Below are positions 15,505 to 23,991 of a stretch of DNA of 64,000 nt, one piece after another (within the stretch, counting starts at the first letter, position 1; each line of letters begins with the position of its first letter). The stretch lies in the NCBI GenBank assembly GCA_023251435.1, contig JAHEYU010000007.1, forward strand, positions 1 to 64,000, given 5' to 3'. Source of the DNA: Bacteroidota bacterium. Lineage in GTDB: Bacteria > Bacteroidota > Bacteroidia > Bacteroidales > Prolixibacteraceae. Under the pieces are notes generated by a model that saw only the letters and a program-made list of their open reading frames with translations, made no database searches and was not told the origin of the DNA. A program made the position numbers and the translations under genes.

Positions 15505-18492
15505 TTACTCCATTTTTCCGGCAAACGCCATCAACTTTTCTTTCATACTTTTTAATTCAGCTTCGGAAAGTGTATCCGCAGCTTGGCTGATCAGTTCGTT
15601 GTACAAGGAAAGCTGATATCCGGCGTCATCACTAATGGATTTTTTCTGGTTGGTGGGGAATGATCCGAAATAAGCCAGTTGTTCTTCCAGTGATGCAGCC
15701 AATTCCTTAAACCGGTTTTCACCCAATTGTTTTTGTCCGTTGCGGGCATAAAGTTGAGCCATCAGAATACTGTGATAATCCACCGGCCAAAGTTTCAAGC
15801 TGACGGTTTGTTCTGCTTTGTTTAGCACTTCAATGGCTTTGTCGGTTTGCTTTTCTTCTGTCAGACTTTTGGCTAAGCGATAAAAAGCATTACGTATTTG
15901 CATACTGGCCAGCATCCGGCGGTGGTGCCAGTCGAAATAAACATCAGAATTAGCCAGATTGTCCCAGTTGCATTTTTGCATCAGGTTGGTGTACAGATTC
16001 TCTGTTTCAATTTTCCCCATATCGAGCACCGAATTGCTGTCGGTTTTCTGATCAGTCAGCCTGAAAATCAGTCCATCAAAAATCAGGTTGCTTTTCAATC
16101 CGTGTTCCTCCGGATCGACCCACGAGGTGAAACAGACCGGGCGTTTCCCTTTGTTGGTGGCAATAATGTCCCAAAAAACCAGATCGCCTTTGTTGATTGC
16201 CCGCTGCTTCAATTCCAGATGAATGGGTTCTTTTCCGGCCATTTCCAATCTCATTTTATCAACAGGAATGTAACTGATTTGCCTCTGTCCTTCGACAGTT
16301 AATTTGGTTTTCGACGAGTCGCTGGCCACGAATTCAAGAATGTCGGTCAGCGGTTGTTCTGTTTCAATCTTCGGCACAACATACACGTAATCAAGTTGCC
16401 CCGACTGATATTTTTCCAGCGGGATTGTCATCCGAAGCGCTTCATTACTGTAAATTTTTCGCTGTAATTGCTCAATGTACCATTCTGCCTGTAAATAGGG
16501 CATTACCACTACGCGAACATCGCGTCGTATTCCTTCCACTTCCTGGCAGTACCACAACGGATAGGTATCATTGTCTGCATGGGTAAACAGGATCGCATCT
16601 TTTTCGCACGATTCCAGATAATTCCGGGCCAAATCGCGGGCCGAATATCTTCCGGAGCGGTTGTGATCGTCGAAGTTTTGTGCAAGAAGTATGATGGGTG
16701 AAGCTGCCAGGCAGATGGCCAATGCAGAAAGTGCCGCCATTCGTTCTTTCAATAGTTTCTGAAGTTGACTAAAAATGGACAAAACGCCCAGGCCAATCCA
16801 GATGCAGAAAACATAGAAAGATCCAACATACACGTAATCACGTTCACGCGGAGTGTTGGGCACTTCGTTGAGGTAAACCACCAGCGCAAAACTCATCAGG
16901 AAAAAGAACAAGCCGGTGCTTATAAAGTTCTGCGGGTCGTTTTTGTATTGAAAAAAGATACCAAAAATGCCGATCAGCAATGGCAGAAAATAGTACGAGT
17001 TACGACCTTTGTTCTCTTTTGCAGCCGAAGTAAGATGCGTTTGAGGGCCTGCAATGTGATTGTCGATAAAGGAAAATCCGGATTGCCAGTTCCCATTTTG
17101 CAGATCGCCGTTGCCCTGAACATCGTTCTGTCGTCCGGCAAAATTCCACATAAAATAGCGCAGGTACATAAACCCCAACTGGTATTTCAGGAAGAATGAA
17201 ACATTTTCCTGAAAGGTTGGAAGGATGGTGTTGGTCAGCTTGCCTTCGTCGTCCTGAACAGAAATCTTCCGTCCTTTTAAATCGACCCAGTTTTTATACG
17301 ATTCCAGATGTCCGGGTTCATTGCTGTGCATACGTGGAAAGAACCCGATGGTATTTTTATCATACTCAATATCAGGATTCAATGGGCTTTTGATGTATTT
17401 CCCTTTCAAGGCAATCCATGTATTTCTTTCCTGATAACCGGTTACTGTTGAACCGAAATTTGCTCCGTACAAAACCGGGCGTGTTCCGTATTGTTCGCGG
17501 TTCAGGTAATTTAATAAACTGAAAGTTGTTTCCGGATTCCCCTGATTGATGGGCACACCGGCAGATGCCCGAACGATGGTTGCAATATATGAAGTATAGC
17601 CAATCAGCAGAAATGTAAGGCACAAAATAGCGAGGTTTAGCCTGGGCAATTGTTTGCGATGCGTGTAAAACAATCCTGCTATTATTGTTCCAACCAACAA
17701 AATGAGGTAGGTAAACAATCCTGAATGAATGGGAAAATGAAGTTCGTTGACGAAAAACAATTCCAGATTTTTGGAAAGGTCAAGTAGTCCGGGAATCAAT
17801 AATTTTAGTAAAGCAATAATTCCAATTCCGCTGATGATGAGGGCGGTGAACAGTCCTTTTAGCGAATACTTGTATTTCCGGAAATAGATAATCAGACCAA
17901 CTGACGGAATAACCAGTAAATTCAATAAATGTGCTCCGATGGAAAGTCCAGCCAGGAAGAATATATGTATAATCCAGCGCGAAGAATTGGGCTCATCAGC
18001 TTCGCGTTCCCAACGGGTTGCCGCCCAAAGAATAATGGCGCTGAATAAGGATGAAAGTGCATAAACTTCGGCTTCAACTGCCGAAAACCAGAACGAGTCG
18101 GTGAAAGCAAACGACAAAGCTCCAATGGCTGCTGCTCCAAACTTCAGAGGCATTGGAAATAATCTTTCTTGTTTTTGCTCTATTTTTGAAACCAGCCATA
18201 CGATGGTCCAAAACAAGAACAAAATTGTTGCAGCACTCGAAACTGCCGAAACGAGATTTATGGTGTAGGCAGCCTTTGTCGGATCACCAAAACTGAATAG
18301 GGAAAAAAATCGTCCAAGAAGCATAAACAATGGTGCACCGGGGGAATGGTTAATTTCCAGTTTATAGGCAGATACCAGAAATTCGCCGCAATCCCAGAGG
18401 CTAAGTGTTGGTTCGAGAGTGAGAATGTAAACGAAAAGTGAAAGGCAGAAAACGACCCATCCGGTCACGTTGTTTATCTGTTGCTGATTCAT
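15505..18492 (-). CDS. DUF2723 membrane protein (TMEM260-like, predicted glycosyltransferase)
   Basis: A 995-residue membrane protein. The N-terminal half has about 12 hydrophobic helices with the family signature DCGEFLVSAYKLEINHSPGA near residue 34, the aspartate/glutamate loop of GT-C type enzymes. The C-terminal half is soluble, with a DNDTYPLWYCQEVEGIRRDV segment and a TPR-like region near residues 830-900. Animal TMEM260, a distant relative, is a protein O-mannosyltransferase, and Bacteroidota members are thought to glycosylate exported proteins. That fits a protein of this lineage but is not proven here. It is a single gene, convergent with the sigma/membrane protein pair. Confidence 0.9.
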   Translation of the reverse strand: MNQQQINNVTGWVVFCLSLFVYILTLEPTLSLWDCGEFLVSAYKLEINHSPGAPLFMLLGRFFSLFSFGDPTKAAYTINLVSAVSSAATILFLFWTIVWLVSKIEQKQERLFPMPLKFGAAAIGALSFAFTDSFWFSAVEAEVYALSSLFSAIILWAATRWEREADEPNSSRWIIHIFFLAGLSIGAHLLNLLVIPSVGLIIYFRKYKYSLKGLFTALIISGIGIIALLKLLIPGLLDLSKNLELFFVNELHFPIHSGLFTYLILLVGTIIAGLFYTHRKQLPRLNLAILCLTFLLIGYTSYIATIVRASAGVPINQGNPETTFSLLNYLNREQYGTRPVLYGANFGSTVTGYQERNTWIALKGKYIKSPLNPDIEYDKNTIGFFPRMHSNEPGHLESYKNWVDLKGRKISVQDDEGKLTNTILPTFQENVSFFLKYQLGFMYLRYFMWNFAGRQNDVQGNGDLQNGNWQSGFSFIDNHIAGPQTHLTSAAKENKGRNSYYFLPLLIGIFGIFFQYKNDPQNFISTGLFFFLMSFALVVYLNEVPNTPRERDYVYVGSFYVFCIWIGLGVLSIFSQLQKLLKERMAALSALAICLAASPIILLAQNFDDHNRSGRYSARDLARNYLESCEKDAILFTHADNDTYPLWYCQEVEGIRRDVRVVVMPYLQAEWYIEQLQRKIYSNEALRMTIPLEKYQSGQLDYVYVVPKIETEQPLTDILEFVASDSSKTKLTVEGQRQISYIPVDKMRLEMAGKEPIHLELKQRAINKGDLVFWDIIATNKGKRPVCFTSWVDPEEHGLKSNLIFDGLIFRLTDQKTDSNSVLDMGKIETENLYTNLMQKCNWDNLANSDVYFDWHHRRMLASMQIRNAFYRLAKSLTEEKQTDKAIEVLNKAEQTVSLKLWPVDYHSILMAQLYARNGQKQLGENRFKELAASLEEQLAYFGSFPTNQKKSISDDAGYQLSLYNELISQAADTLSEAELKSMKEKLMAFAGKME

Positions 18493-18550
18493 GTCTGAAA
18501 TTTTTCTATTCAGTACACGCAGAAATGGAAAAGTTCAGACATGCGGTAAT

Positions 18551-19051
18551 CTACTGCCCGATGAAATCATAATTTGCAACCAAAATCAGGCTTTTTAATG
18601 CTGTTTGTAAATCGGCCAGGGCCAAATTTGCATCAGATGAAAATGAACCTCCGTTTATAAAACATGGAGAAGTGGTGATAAAATACGCTTTGGTTTCGCC
18701 ATAATAAATCGGGATACACCACGAGAAGATTTGTTGCGACCGGATGAAACGAATCAATTCCTCTTTTTTAGCGATGGGGTGGAAATTGAGGATCAATGAA
18801 GGATTTACTTCTGTACTGCCGAAGGAGGTAAATTTTTTATCCCGGTTAATGTATTTAATGATCGCCATGGGTTGTTCCGTATTTTTGGGAATGTCGTTTA
18901 GGTTGAAGTTTTCCTGAATGATCTCACAGTCCCAGCCAGCGGGTGCAACAGTACAAAAGTCATCCAGACCCGGATTTGGTTCATTTTTGTCACATCGATT
19001 AAAAAGAGTGAAAAATACGGTAATCACAAACAATTGAAAAAGTGTTTTCAT
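18551..19051 (-). CDS. Unrecognised secreted protein, downstream partner of 19073-19843
   Basis: 166 residues. The hydrophobic N-terminus ends FTLFNRC, an unusual lipobox (Arg at -1), so export is likely but lipidation is doubtful. Four later cysteines (DDFCTVAPAGWDC, SWCIPIYYG and SPCFINGG) could form two disulfides. The segment AIIKYINRDKKFTSFGSTEVNPSLILNF suggests a beta-rich fold. It begins 21 bases after another secreted protein gene, so they are probably an operon. I recognise no domain. It is AT-rich like its neighbour. Confidence 0.65.
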   Translation of the reverse strand: MKTLFQLFVITVFFTLFNRCDKNEPNPGLDDFCTVAPAGWDCEIIQENFNLNDIPKNTEQPMAIIKYINRDKKFTSFGSTEVNPSLILNFHPIAKKEELIRFIRSQQIFSWCIPIYYGETKAYFITTSPCFINGGSFSSDANLALADLQTALKSLILVANYDFIGQ

Positions 19052-19072
19052 CTTTTCTTAATAAAAGGGATT

Positions 19073-19843
19073 CTATTTTGATGACAAATAGCTTGTTATC
19101 ATTTCTTCAACTTGTTTAATTACTTTTTCAGGAGGTAAACCTACTCCGGTAAAATAGCCAGCAAGTTTGGCATCTTCGGAAGAAAGGTTACCATTAGAAT
19201 CACTTTTAATAATTGGGATTAAGGCCCGGTAAGTTGAATTCAGATAATTATGCGGAAAGTCACCCGGTTGAGATTTTTTGAGATTAAGCTTTGAATTTAA
19301 TTCAGTAGCTACTTCTTTTCTCTGTTGTGCTGAAAATTTTGAAATTACCGATGGGGCAGAAAGGATATATTCAACTACAGAAATCCTGAAAATAAAAAAG
19401 ATGGAGGAATACATTTTCGCGTTGTCAAGGGTTAACTGTTTGTAGTAACTGTAAATAACCACAGCGGCATCGCTTCTCTGATAAAATTCTCTTATGCCGT
19501 TAAAATTTCTTTCATAGGCGGCATAACCGTCAGAAAAAAAGTTGAAAGCGCCAATATCCAATAATAAAGGATATTTTAGGCAGATCAGAAGTAATTCTTC
19601 CGTTGACAGCCCTGAAAGCACACTTTTCGGGATTTGGCAAGCTTCCACCATTTCCATTCCCGACTGAAATGTTTTCCACTTTTCTGATCCGGGCTTCACA
19701 GGATAATCCCAACTCAGTGCATTCTCATTTGGAAATTGGATTTCATCAAAAACTGAAGCATTCGGTTCAACTTCATTGCAACCTGAAAGCGTGATGACCA
19801 CAAACAAAAATAGTAAGTTGATTTGCGCGAAAGTCTGGCTCAT
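19073..19843 (-). CDS. Unrecognised lipoprotein, family seen in other Bacteroidota
   Basis: 256 residues with a convincing lipobox (VVITLSGC, Cys22). After it the protein is largely alpha-helical: ACQIPKSVLSGLSTEELLLICLKYPLLLDIGAF and a later FNGIREFYQRSDAAVVIY segment, which resembles a family of Bacteroidota lipoproteins I have seen without a known function. It has no enzymatic motif. It is first of a two-gene unit with 18551-19051. Convergent context is absent, since both neighbours run on the same strand, so a promoter probably lies in the 294-base upstream gap. Confidence 0.7.
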   Translation of the reverse strand: MSQTFAQINLLFLFVVITLSGCNEVEPNASVFDEIQFPNENALSWDYPVKPGSEKWKTFQSGMEMVEACQIPKSVLSGLSTEELLLICLKYPLLLDIGAFNFFSDGYAAYERNFNGIREFYQRSDAAVVIYSYYKQLTLDNAKMYSSIFFIFRISVVEYILSAPSVISKFSAQQRKEVATELNSKLNLKKSQPGDFPHNYLNSTYRALIPIIKSDSNGNLSSEDAKLAGYFTGVGLPPEKVIKQVEEMITSYLSSK

Positions 19844-19977
19844 GAGTTGTAATTTAATTTTAATGTAAAGATGCAGAAATAAGGTGACTGGTTGCTTTTA
19901 TGAGAAAAAATCTGATTGGTTTCGAGAACCAAACAATTAATACCAAATGCAAATCTAAATCAGTCCAAACCCATTCT

Positions 19978-20060
19978 GGTATAATGCCGATGAATAGAAA
20001 TGTAAAGTCCAATCGAGTGTGCGAAGATTGGACTGTTATATTTCTTTAATCGGTATAAAA
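19978..20060. repeat. Long imperfect palindrome
   Basis: AGTCCAATC (20006-20014) pairs perfectly with GATTGGACT (20026-20034), and the pairing continues outward with small bulges: AGAAAT with ATTTCT, CCGAT with ATCGG, TATA with TATA. Arms are about 35 bases around an 11-base loop. It lies between the GT2 gene and the lipoprotein pair. No T tract follows directly, so it is not a standard terminator. It may be a small non-autonomous insertion or a structured RNA. Confidence 0.6.
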
Positions 20061-20137
20061 AAGAAATTTGAATCGGGCGAGCTAAAGGGTAAATTCGTAT
20101 CGTGCCATCGAATTCAGAAAATGGGCAACACAAATTG

Positions 20138-21160
20138 CTATAACCAGGTCTTAAATTGTTTCTGTTTCTTCCAATAGAATTGGTAAACAATGCTGGTGGG
20201 CATGATCTCTTTAGGAAGTTTTGAGTGTTTTTTCGGACGAGTTAATGTCCTTTTTCGGTTCAACGCGGGAATGGACAAGTAAAAGTGACAATGTGCTTTT
20301 AAAACGCTTACAATTCCATTCAGATTGAATTCTGCAAGTAGTTTAAAGGCTGCCACTGCATCCAAAATCATCCTGACAAATAGCGTATAAAGAAGCCGAT
20401 TCCCAGGTAAATTTTTGTATAAAAGCCATAGGTTGTTCCTGAAATTCAGGAATAATTTATGGGGATTGTCGTACGAAAGAGTGCCGCCACCTAAATGATA
20501 CACAACACTTTCCGGAGTATAAACGATTCGGTATCCCTTGTTTTTCAAACGCCAGCAAAGGTCGATTTCTTCCTGATGCGCCCAGAAATCGGCGTCGAAA
20601 CCACCATTCTCGACAAACAACTTTGCCCTGACAAACATGCATGCACCGGTTGCCCAAAAAATATCGACAGTATCGTTGTACTGACCATTATCGGCTTCCA
20701 GTTCGTTAAACATCCGTCCCCGGCAAAACGGATAGCCAAACTTGTCGATAAACCCACCGGCAGCACCCGCATATTCGAAATGAGTTTTTTGCTGATAGCT
20801 TAATATTTTAGGCTGAACCGCTGCAATATTTTTGTCCGATTCCATTAATCTGACTGGGGATTCCAGCCAACCGTCAGTCACTTCCACATCCGAATTCAGG
20901 ATCACAAAATAATCGGCTTCAATTTGTTTCAACGCTTCGTTGTAACCGCGTGCAAAACCGTAATTCTGCTTTAGGTCTAGAATTTTTACTTCCGAAAAAT
21001 TTTGCTGAAGGATTTGCAGCGAGTCGTCGGTTGAACCATTGTCGGCCACAATAATTTTGGTTGAATCATTTTTACTGAATTCAATTACCGAAGGCAAAAA
21101 CTGCTTTAACAGCTCAGCTCCGTTCCAATTGAGTATGACAATGGCTACTTTAGGGTTCAT
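20138..21160 (-). CDS. Glycosyltransferase family 2
   Basis: A GT-A fold sugar transferase of 340 residues: VAIVILNWNGAELLKQFLPS at the start, IIVADNGSTDDSL with the nucleotide-binding aspartates, VILNSDVEVTDGWL with the DxD-type metal motif, and the acceptor region GGFDADFWAHQEEIDLCWRL. It resembles rhamnosyl- or N-acetylglucosaminyltransferases of the WbbL type (GT2_RfbF-like). A basic hydrophobic tail (LRPKKH-type charge pattern) may hold it at the membrane. I used ATG 21160; ATG 21175 adds five residues before the conserved start. Other polysaccharide genes are not adjacent. Confidence 0.92.
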   Translation of the reverse strand: MNPKVAIVILNWNGAELLKQFLPSVIEFSKNDSTKIIVADNGSTDDSLQILQQNFSEVKILDLKQNYGFARGYNEALKQIEADYFVILNSDVEVTDGWLESPVRLMESDKNIAAVQPKILSYQQKTHFEYAGAAGGFIDKFGYPFCRGRMFNELEADNGQYNDTVDIFWATGACMFVRAKLFVENGGFDADFWAHQEEIDLCWRLKNKGYRIVYTPESVVYHLGGGTLSYDNPHKLFLNFRNNLWLLYKNLPGNRLLYTLFVRMILDAVAAFKLLAEFNLNGIVSVLKAHCHFYLSIPALNRKRTLTRPKKHSKLPKEIMPTSIVYQFYWKKQKQFKTWL

Positions 21161-21186
21161 TAGAGACTGAAGCATTGATTTATTCT

Positions 21187-21255
21187 GTTGCGGGTTTCGG
21201 GTTACGAGATTCGGGTAAAAGCAAAACTCGCAACCCGTATCCCGAAACTCGCAAC
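21187..21255. repeat. Inverted repeat of GGGTTTCGGGTTACGAG type
   Basis: The left arm begins GTTGCGGGTTTCGGG (21187) and the right arm ends CCCGAAACTCGCAAC (21255); the arms are near complements with about 18 bases between. It lies between the GT2 gene start and the end of the gene at 21295. GC content is higher than the surroundings. It is one of several low-complexity intergenic repeat families in the window. Confidence 0.55.
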
Positions 21256-21294
21256 AATAGTTGGTTACTGCGACTGAACATTGAACATTTGATT

Positions 21295-21765
21295 TTACGG
21301 AATAAGCAACTTGGCCAGCACTACCGCCATATTTTCCTTTTCAAGGTTGTAAATCATGTTGGCGATTTTCTCCATTTTTTCCGGGTCGTCCGACTGCAAA
21401 ACAAGTTTGATTTCGCGAATCTGTTTGCCCGTCATTTCCTCTTCGAGCAACGACCAGATTTTCTGGTTTTCTTCTTCCTGTTTCGGAATTCCGAGGTGCT
21501 CCAATTCAAGTTTGGTGGCTTCCAATATTTCACGCGCTTTCATGATCACCGGATCGGCATCTTTGCCTGTACCGGCAGCATCGCGCAAACTCCAGCTCGA
21601 ATAATTGTAATTAAGTTCTTTGATCATCCGAACTTTACTGCTTTCTTTTCCGAAAATACGTTCAAGAAAAATTACGGTATGACTTTTCCATGCTTCCAGA
21701 TCGAAGTTTTTGGCAGTCAGGCTTTCGAGCTGTTTATTAATGAGGGAAATTTCTTTTTCTACCAT
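21295..21765 (-). CDS. Unrecognised small helical protein
   Basis: 156 residues, cytosolic, predicted almost wholly alpha-helical and acidic, with coiled-coil potential at the start (EISLINKQLESL). The segment DLEAWKSHTVIFLERIFGKES then VRMIKELNY has the W-x3-T-x3-L-x2-IFG pattern I associate with N-terminal regions of some TIR-like or abortive-infection-linked proteins, but no effector domain follows. The second half (PEKMEKIANMIYNLEKENMAVVLAKLL) is different. I chose ATG 21765 over a TTG at 21792. The next gene upstream is suhB, 39 bases away on the same strand. Confidence 0.65.
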   Translation of the reverse strand: MVEKEISLINKQLESLTAKNFDLEAWKSHTVIFLERIFGKESSKVRMIKELNYNYSSWSLRDAAGTGKDADPVIMKAREILEATKLELEHLGIPKQEEENQKIWSLLEEEMTGKQIREIKLVLQSDDPEKMEKIANMIYNLEKENMAVVLAKLLIP

Positions 21766-21804
21766 TTTATTTTGATTGTTAGTTGGTTGCAATTTAGTAA
21801 AAGT

Positions 21805-22596
21805 TTACCCCAGATGTTTATTTACAATCTCATAAAATTCATCAAAATAATTGGCGTTACAGGCTATCATTTCGCCGCCGAAAAGGTAATTTTCTCCACC
21901 ATTAAAATCACACACTCTGCCACCTGCCTGTTTGATGATGATAATTCCGGCAGCCACATCCCACGAGTGCAGGGCATGTTCGTAAAAACCTTCGAATCTT
22001 CCGGCAGCCACATAAGCCAAATCAGCTGCTGCCGATCCTAAACGACGCATGCCGTGAGAATTACGCATGAAAAAATTCATTGCTTCGAGGTAATTATCGA
22101 GCTTCGAGAAATCGTAGTAGGGAAATCCGGTGGCTATCAGTGCATCGGCGGTTGTTGCTGCATTTGAAACCCGAATTTCGCGACCATTCAGAAAAGATTT
22201 GCTGCCACGCCATGCATAAAACATTTCGTCGAGGCTTATTTCGTAAATCACACCCATCACAATTTCCTGATCTTCCATGAGTGCAATACTCACAGCAAAC
22301 GGCGAAATACCATGAATGAAATTGGTCGTACCATCGAGCGGATCGATTACCCAGCGGAACTTTTCGCCATTGTCGTGGGCAGTTCCCTCTTCAGCAATAA
22401 ACCCTGAACCGGGCAGCAGGTCGCGCAAAGCAGTCACAATTTTCGACTCTGCCGTTTTATCGACATAAGTAACCATGTCGGATTTTCCTTTGTGAATAAT
22501 ATCGTCGGAGGTAAATTTCAGGCGCTCATCAAAAATAAACCGGCCAACTTCGCGGGCCAATGTCTGAACTTGAGTGCAAAGTATTTCGAGATTCAT
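21805..22596 (-). CDS. suhB: Inositol monophosphatase family protein
   Basis: A magnesium-dependent phosphatase of 263 residues that hydrolyses inositol-1-phosphate and related sugar phosphates. Metal-site motifs are complete: EEGT (after GSGFIA), the WVIDPLDGTTNF signature near residue 82, and the C-terminal HSWDVAAGIIIIKQAGG. Length is standard. It shares a strand with the small helical protein downstream. The symbol follows the family; in Bacteroidota its in vivo substrate is not certain. Confidence 0.93.
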   Translation of the reverse strand: MNLEILCTQVQTLAREVGRFIFDERLKFTSDDIIHKGKSDMVTYVDKTAESKIVTALRDLLPGSGFIAEEGTAHDNGEKFRWVIDPLDGTTNFIHGISPFAVSIALMEDQEIVMGVIYEISLDEMFYAWRGSKSFLNGREIRVSNAATTADALIATGFPYYDFSKLDNYLEAMNFFMRNSHGMRRLGSAAADLAYVAAGRFEGFYEHALHSWDVAAGIIIIKQAGGRVCDFNGGENYLFGGEMIACNANYFDEFYEIVNKHLG

Positions 22597-22678
22597 AATA
22601 ATCAGGATAAGGTTTTGAATTAAAATCCAAAGGTAAGTGCTTGATTGGATAAATTAAATTAATTCCTGATTAACATTT

Positions 22679-23464
22679 CTATTTCGAACTGCTTTTATCC
22701 GTTCCTGAAGTTGCTTTCATCTCTTCAATTGCTTTCTGTCGTTCAGCCTCGGCTTGCTCCAGCAAACCAGTTCTAAAAATATTCCTTCGCAATGCTGAAC
22801 GTTTGTTTAAGGTCGAGATGATACTGTTATCCAACGCAAATTCGCTGGTCTTTGGTGTTTTATCCGGTTCGGCACCAGCCAAAACACCGGCTTCTTTTAA
22901 TCGCGGAAAAATAATTGCCGATGTCGGGCAGTTTCTCCCGCAGGCCGGACAGTTATTTTTACATGCCAGCGGATTCACTACTTTTAGTTCTTTATTCCCA
23001 AACGTATAAACACCGAATAAACAGAATTTAAAGCATTTTCCGCAGTCGATGCAAAGTGGCTGATCGATCACCGGATACCAGGCCGGAACATCGAGCCCGC
23101 TCTTTACAGAGGTTTCGGTAGCTTTTCCTTCAGCAAACAAAAAATCATTTTTGAGTTTCGATTCAATTTCCGGAGCAGAAAGTTCCCTGAAATTCAAAAC
23201 TTCCAATCCCGAAAGTTCCAAATCGTTTTGTGCCAGCAGGTTTTTAATTGCACGTGGATAGCAGGCAACCATTATTTTCCGGTCGTATTTCTGATCGATT
23301 GCCCTGATGAAATCCTTCCGGTTAAGAACAATTCCACAAAAATCGTCTAACTGGAAAAGGTCAGCCTCGAGTGACTCCAACATCGATTTGATTTGTTCTG
23401 ATTTATCTGAAGTGATTACTCCGGCGCCACATTTACAAAATAGAATACAGGTTTTTGGAATCAT
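22679..23464 (-). CDS. 4Fe-4S ferredoxin-like protein with HdrA-type N-terminus
   Basis: 261 residues. The N-terminal half reads ILFCKCGAGVITSDK, then FCGIVLNRKDF and RKIMVACYPRAIKNL, the same order as the N-terminal region of heterodisulfide reductase subunit A (C-x-C-G, then a cysteine strand, then VxAC-x-PR). The middle holds cluster motifs CIDCGKCFKFC and CKNNCPACGRNCP. The tail is a charged helix. No FAD-binding domain is present and no Hdr or Flx partner is adjacent, so this is a small stand-alone relative. It is probably an electron-transfer or sulfur-carrier protein in the cytosol; the partner is unknown. Confidence 0.75.
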   Translation of the reverse strand: MIPKTCILFCKCGAGVITSDKSEQIKSMLESLEADLFQLDDFCGIVLNRKDFIRAIDQKYDRKIMVACYPRAIKNLLAQNDLELSGLEVLNFRELSAPEIESKLKNDFLFAEGKATETSVKSGLDVPAWYPVIDQPLCIDCGKCFKFCLFGVYTFGNKELKVVNPLACKNNCPACGRNCPTSAIIFPRLKEAGVLAGAEPDKTPKTSEFALDNSIISTLNKRSALRRNIFRTGLLEQAEAERQKAIEEMKATSGTDKSSSK

Positions 23465-23663
23465 TTAATTTCCGTATTTGGAATACAGTTTAAAATAACC
23501 AAAAATTGTTCCTTCCGGAAAACAGATTGGAGGTTAAAAGCAGTTCTGTTAACAAACATTAGATAAATTACATGGAAAAGACCTGCAATAGATGTTTCAG
23601 AAGTAATTTCAGAATTGCTTAATTTCGTATTCAAAATCAACTTTCTAACAATCATCTCGATAA

Positions 23664-23930
23664 ATGACACAAATAATCGCGTTAACCCAATTACCAAATA
23701 TTGGCAAGGTAGTTTCAGAAAAACTCTTTCAGGTTGGGATTACCACTCCGGAAGAACTGAAAGCCATTGGCAGCGAGCAAGCCTTTATCCGCCTGCAAAC
23801 CATCGACGAAACAGCTTGCCTGAGCATGTTACAAGCACTTGAAGGAGCGGTTCAGGGAATTCGCTGGCACAATCTTTCCAAAGAGAGAAAGGAAGAACTA
23901 AGGGAGTTTTTCAACATGAGAAAGATTTGA
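23664..23930 (+). CDS. TfoX C-terminal domain protein
   Basis: An 88-residue protein that is a single TfoX_C helix-hairpin-helix-like domain: ALTQLPNIGKVVSEKLFQVG, then TPEELKAIGSEQAF and the ending ALEGAVQGIRWHNLSKERK. In proteobacteria this domain is the C-terminal half of the competence regulator TfoX/Sxy; stand-alone copies are common in Bacteroidota and have no proven link to competence. It is divergent from the ferredoxin-like gene. The adjacent 23465-23663 gap shows no further gene. Confidence 0.88.
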   Translation: MTQIIALTQLPNIGKVVSEKLFQVGITTPEELKAIGSEQAFIRLQTIDETACLSMLQALEGAVQGIRWHNLSKERKEELREFFNMRKI

Positions 23931-23976
23931 AAGTGTTCAGTGTTCAGTCGCAGTTTCCAATCTAAGAGATCGCACT
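23931..23976. repeat. Degenerate CAGT-type repeat after TfoX_C gene
   Basis: Contains GTGTTCAGTGTTCAGTCGCA and a later weak copy, directly past the stop codon. Same family as 6972-7040 and the start of 50944-51075. Confidence 0.45.
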
Positions 23977-23991
23977 ACTACTGCCTACTTC

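Noticed and set aside
18743-18760. Possible third copy of the structured element (ATGAAACGA match)
   Set aside because: Only a short match inside a coding gene; the rest of the element is absent.
19960-20190. 76-codon minus ORF over the palindrome
   Set aside because: Its sequence is mainly the palindrome and it overlaps the end of the GT2 gene.
21175-22041. 288-codon plus-strand ORF
   Set aside because: Spans the small helical gene and the end of suhB on the opposite strand, and crosses an inverted repeat; a shadow.
23461-23697. 78-codon minus ORF between the ferredoxin-like and TfoX_C genes
   Set aside because: Overlaps the start of the TfoX_C gene and shows no homology-like pattern.
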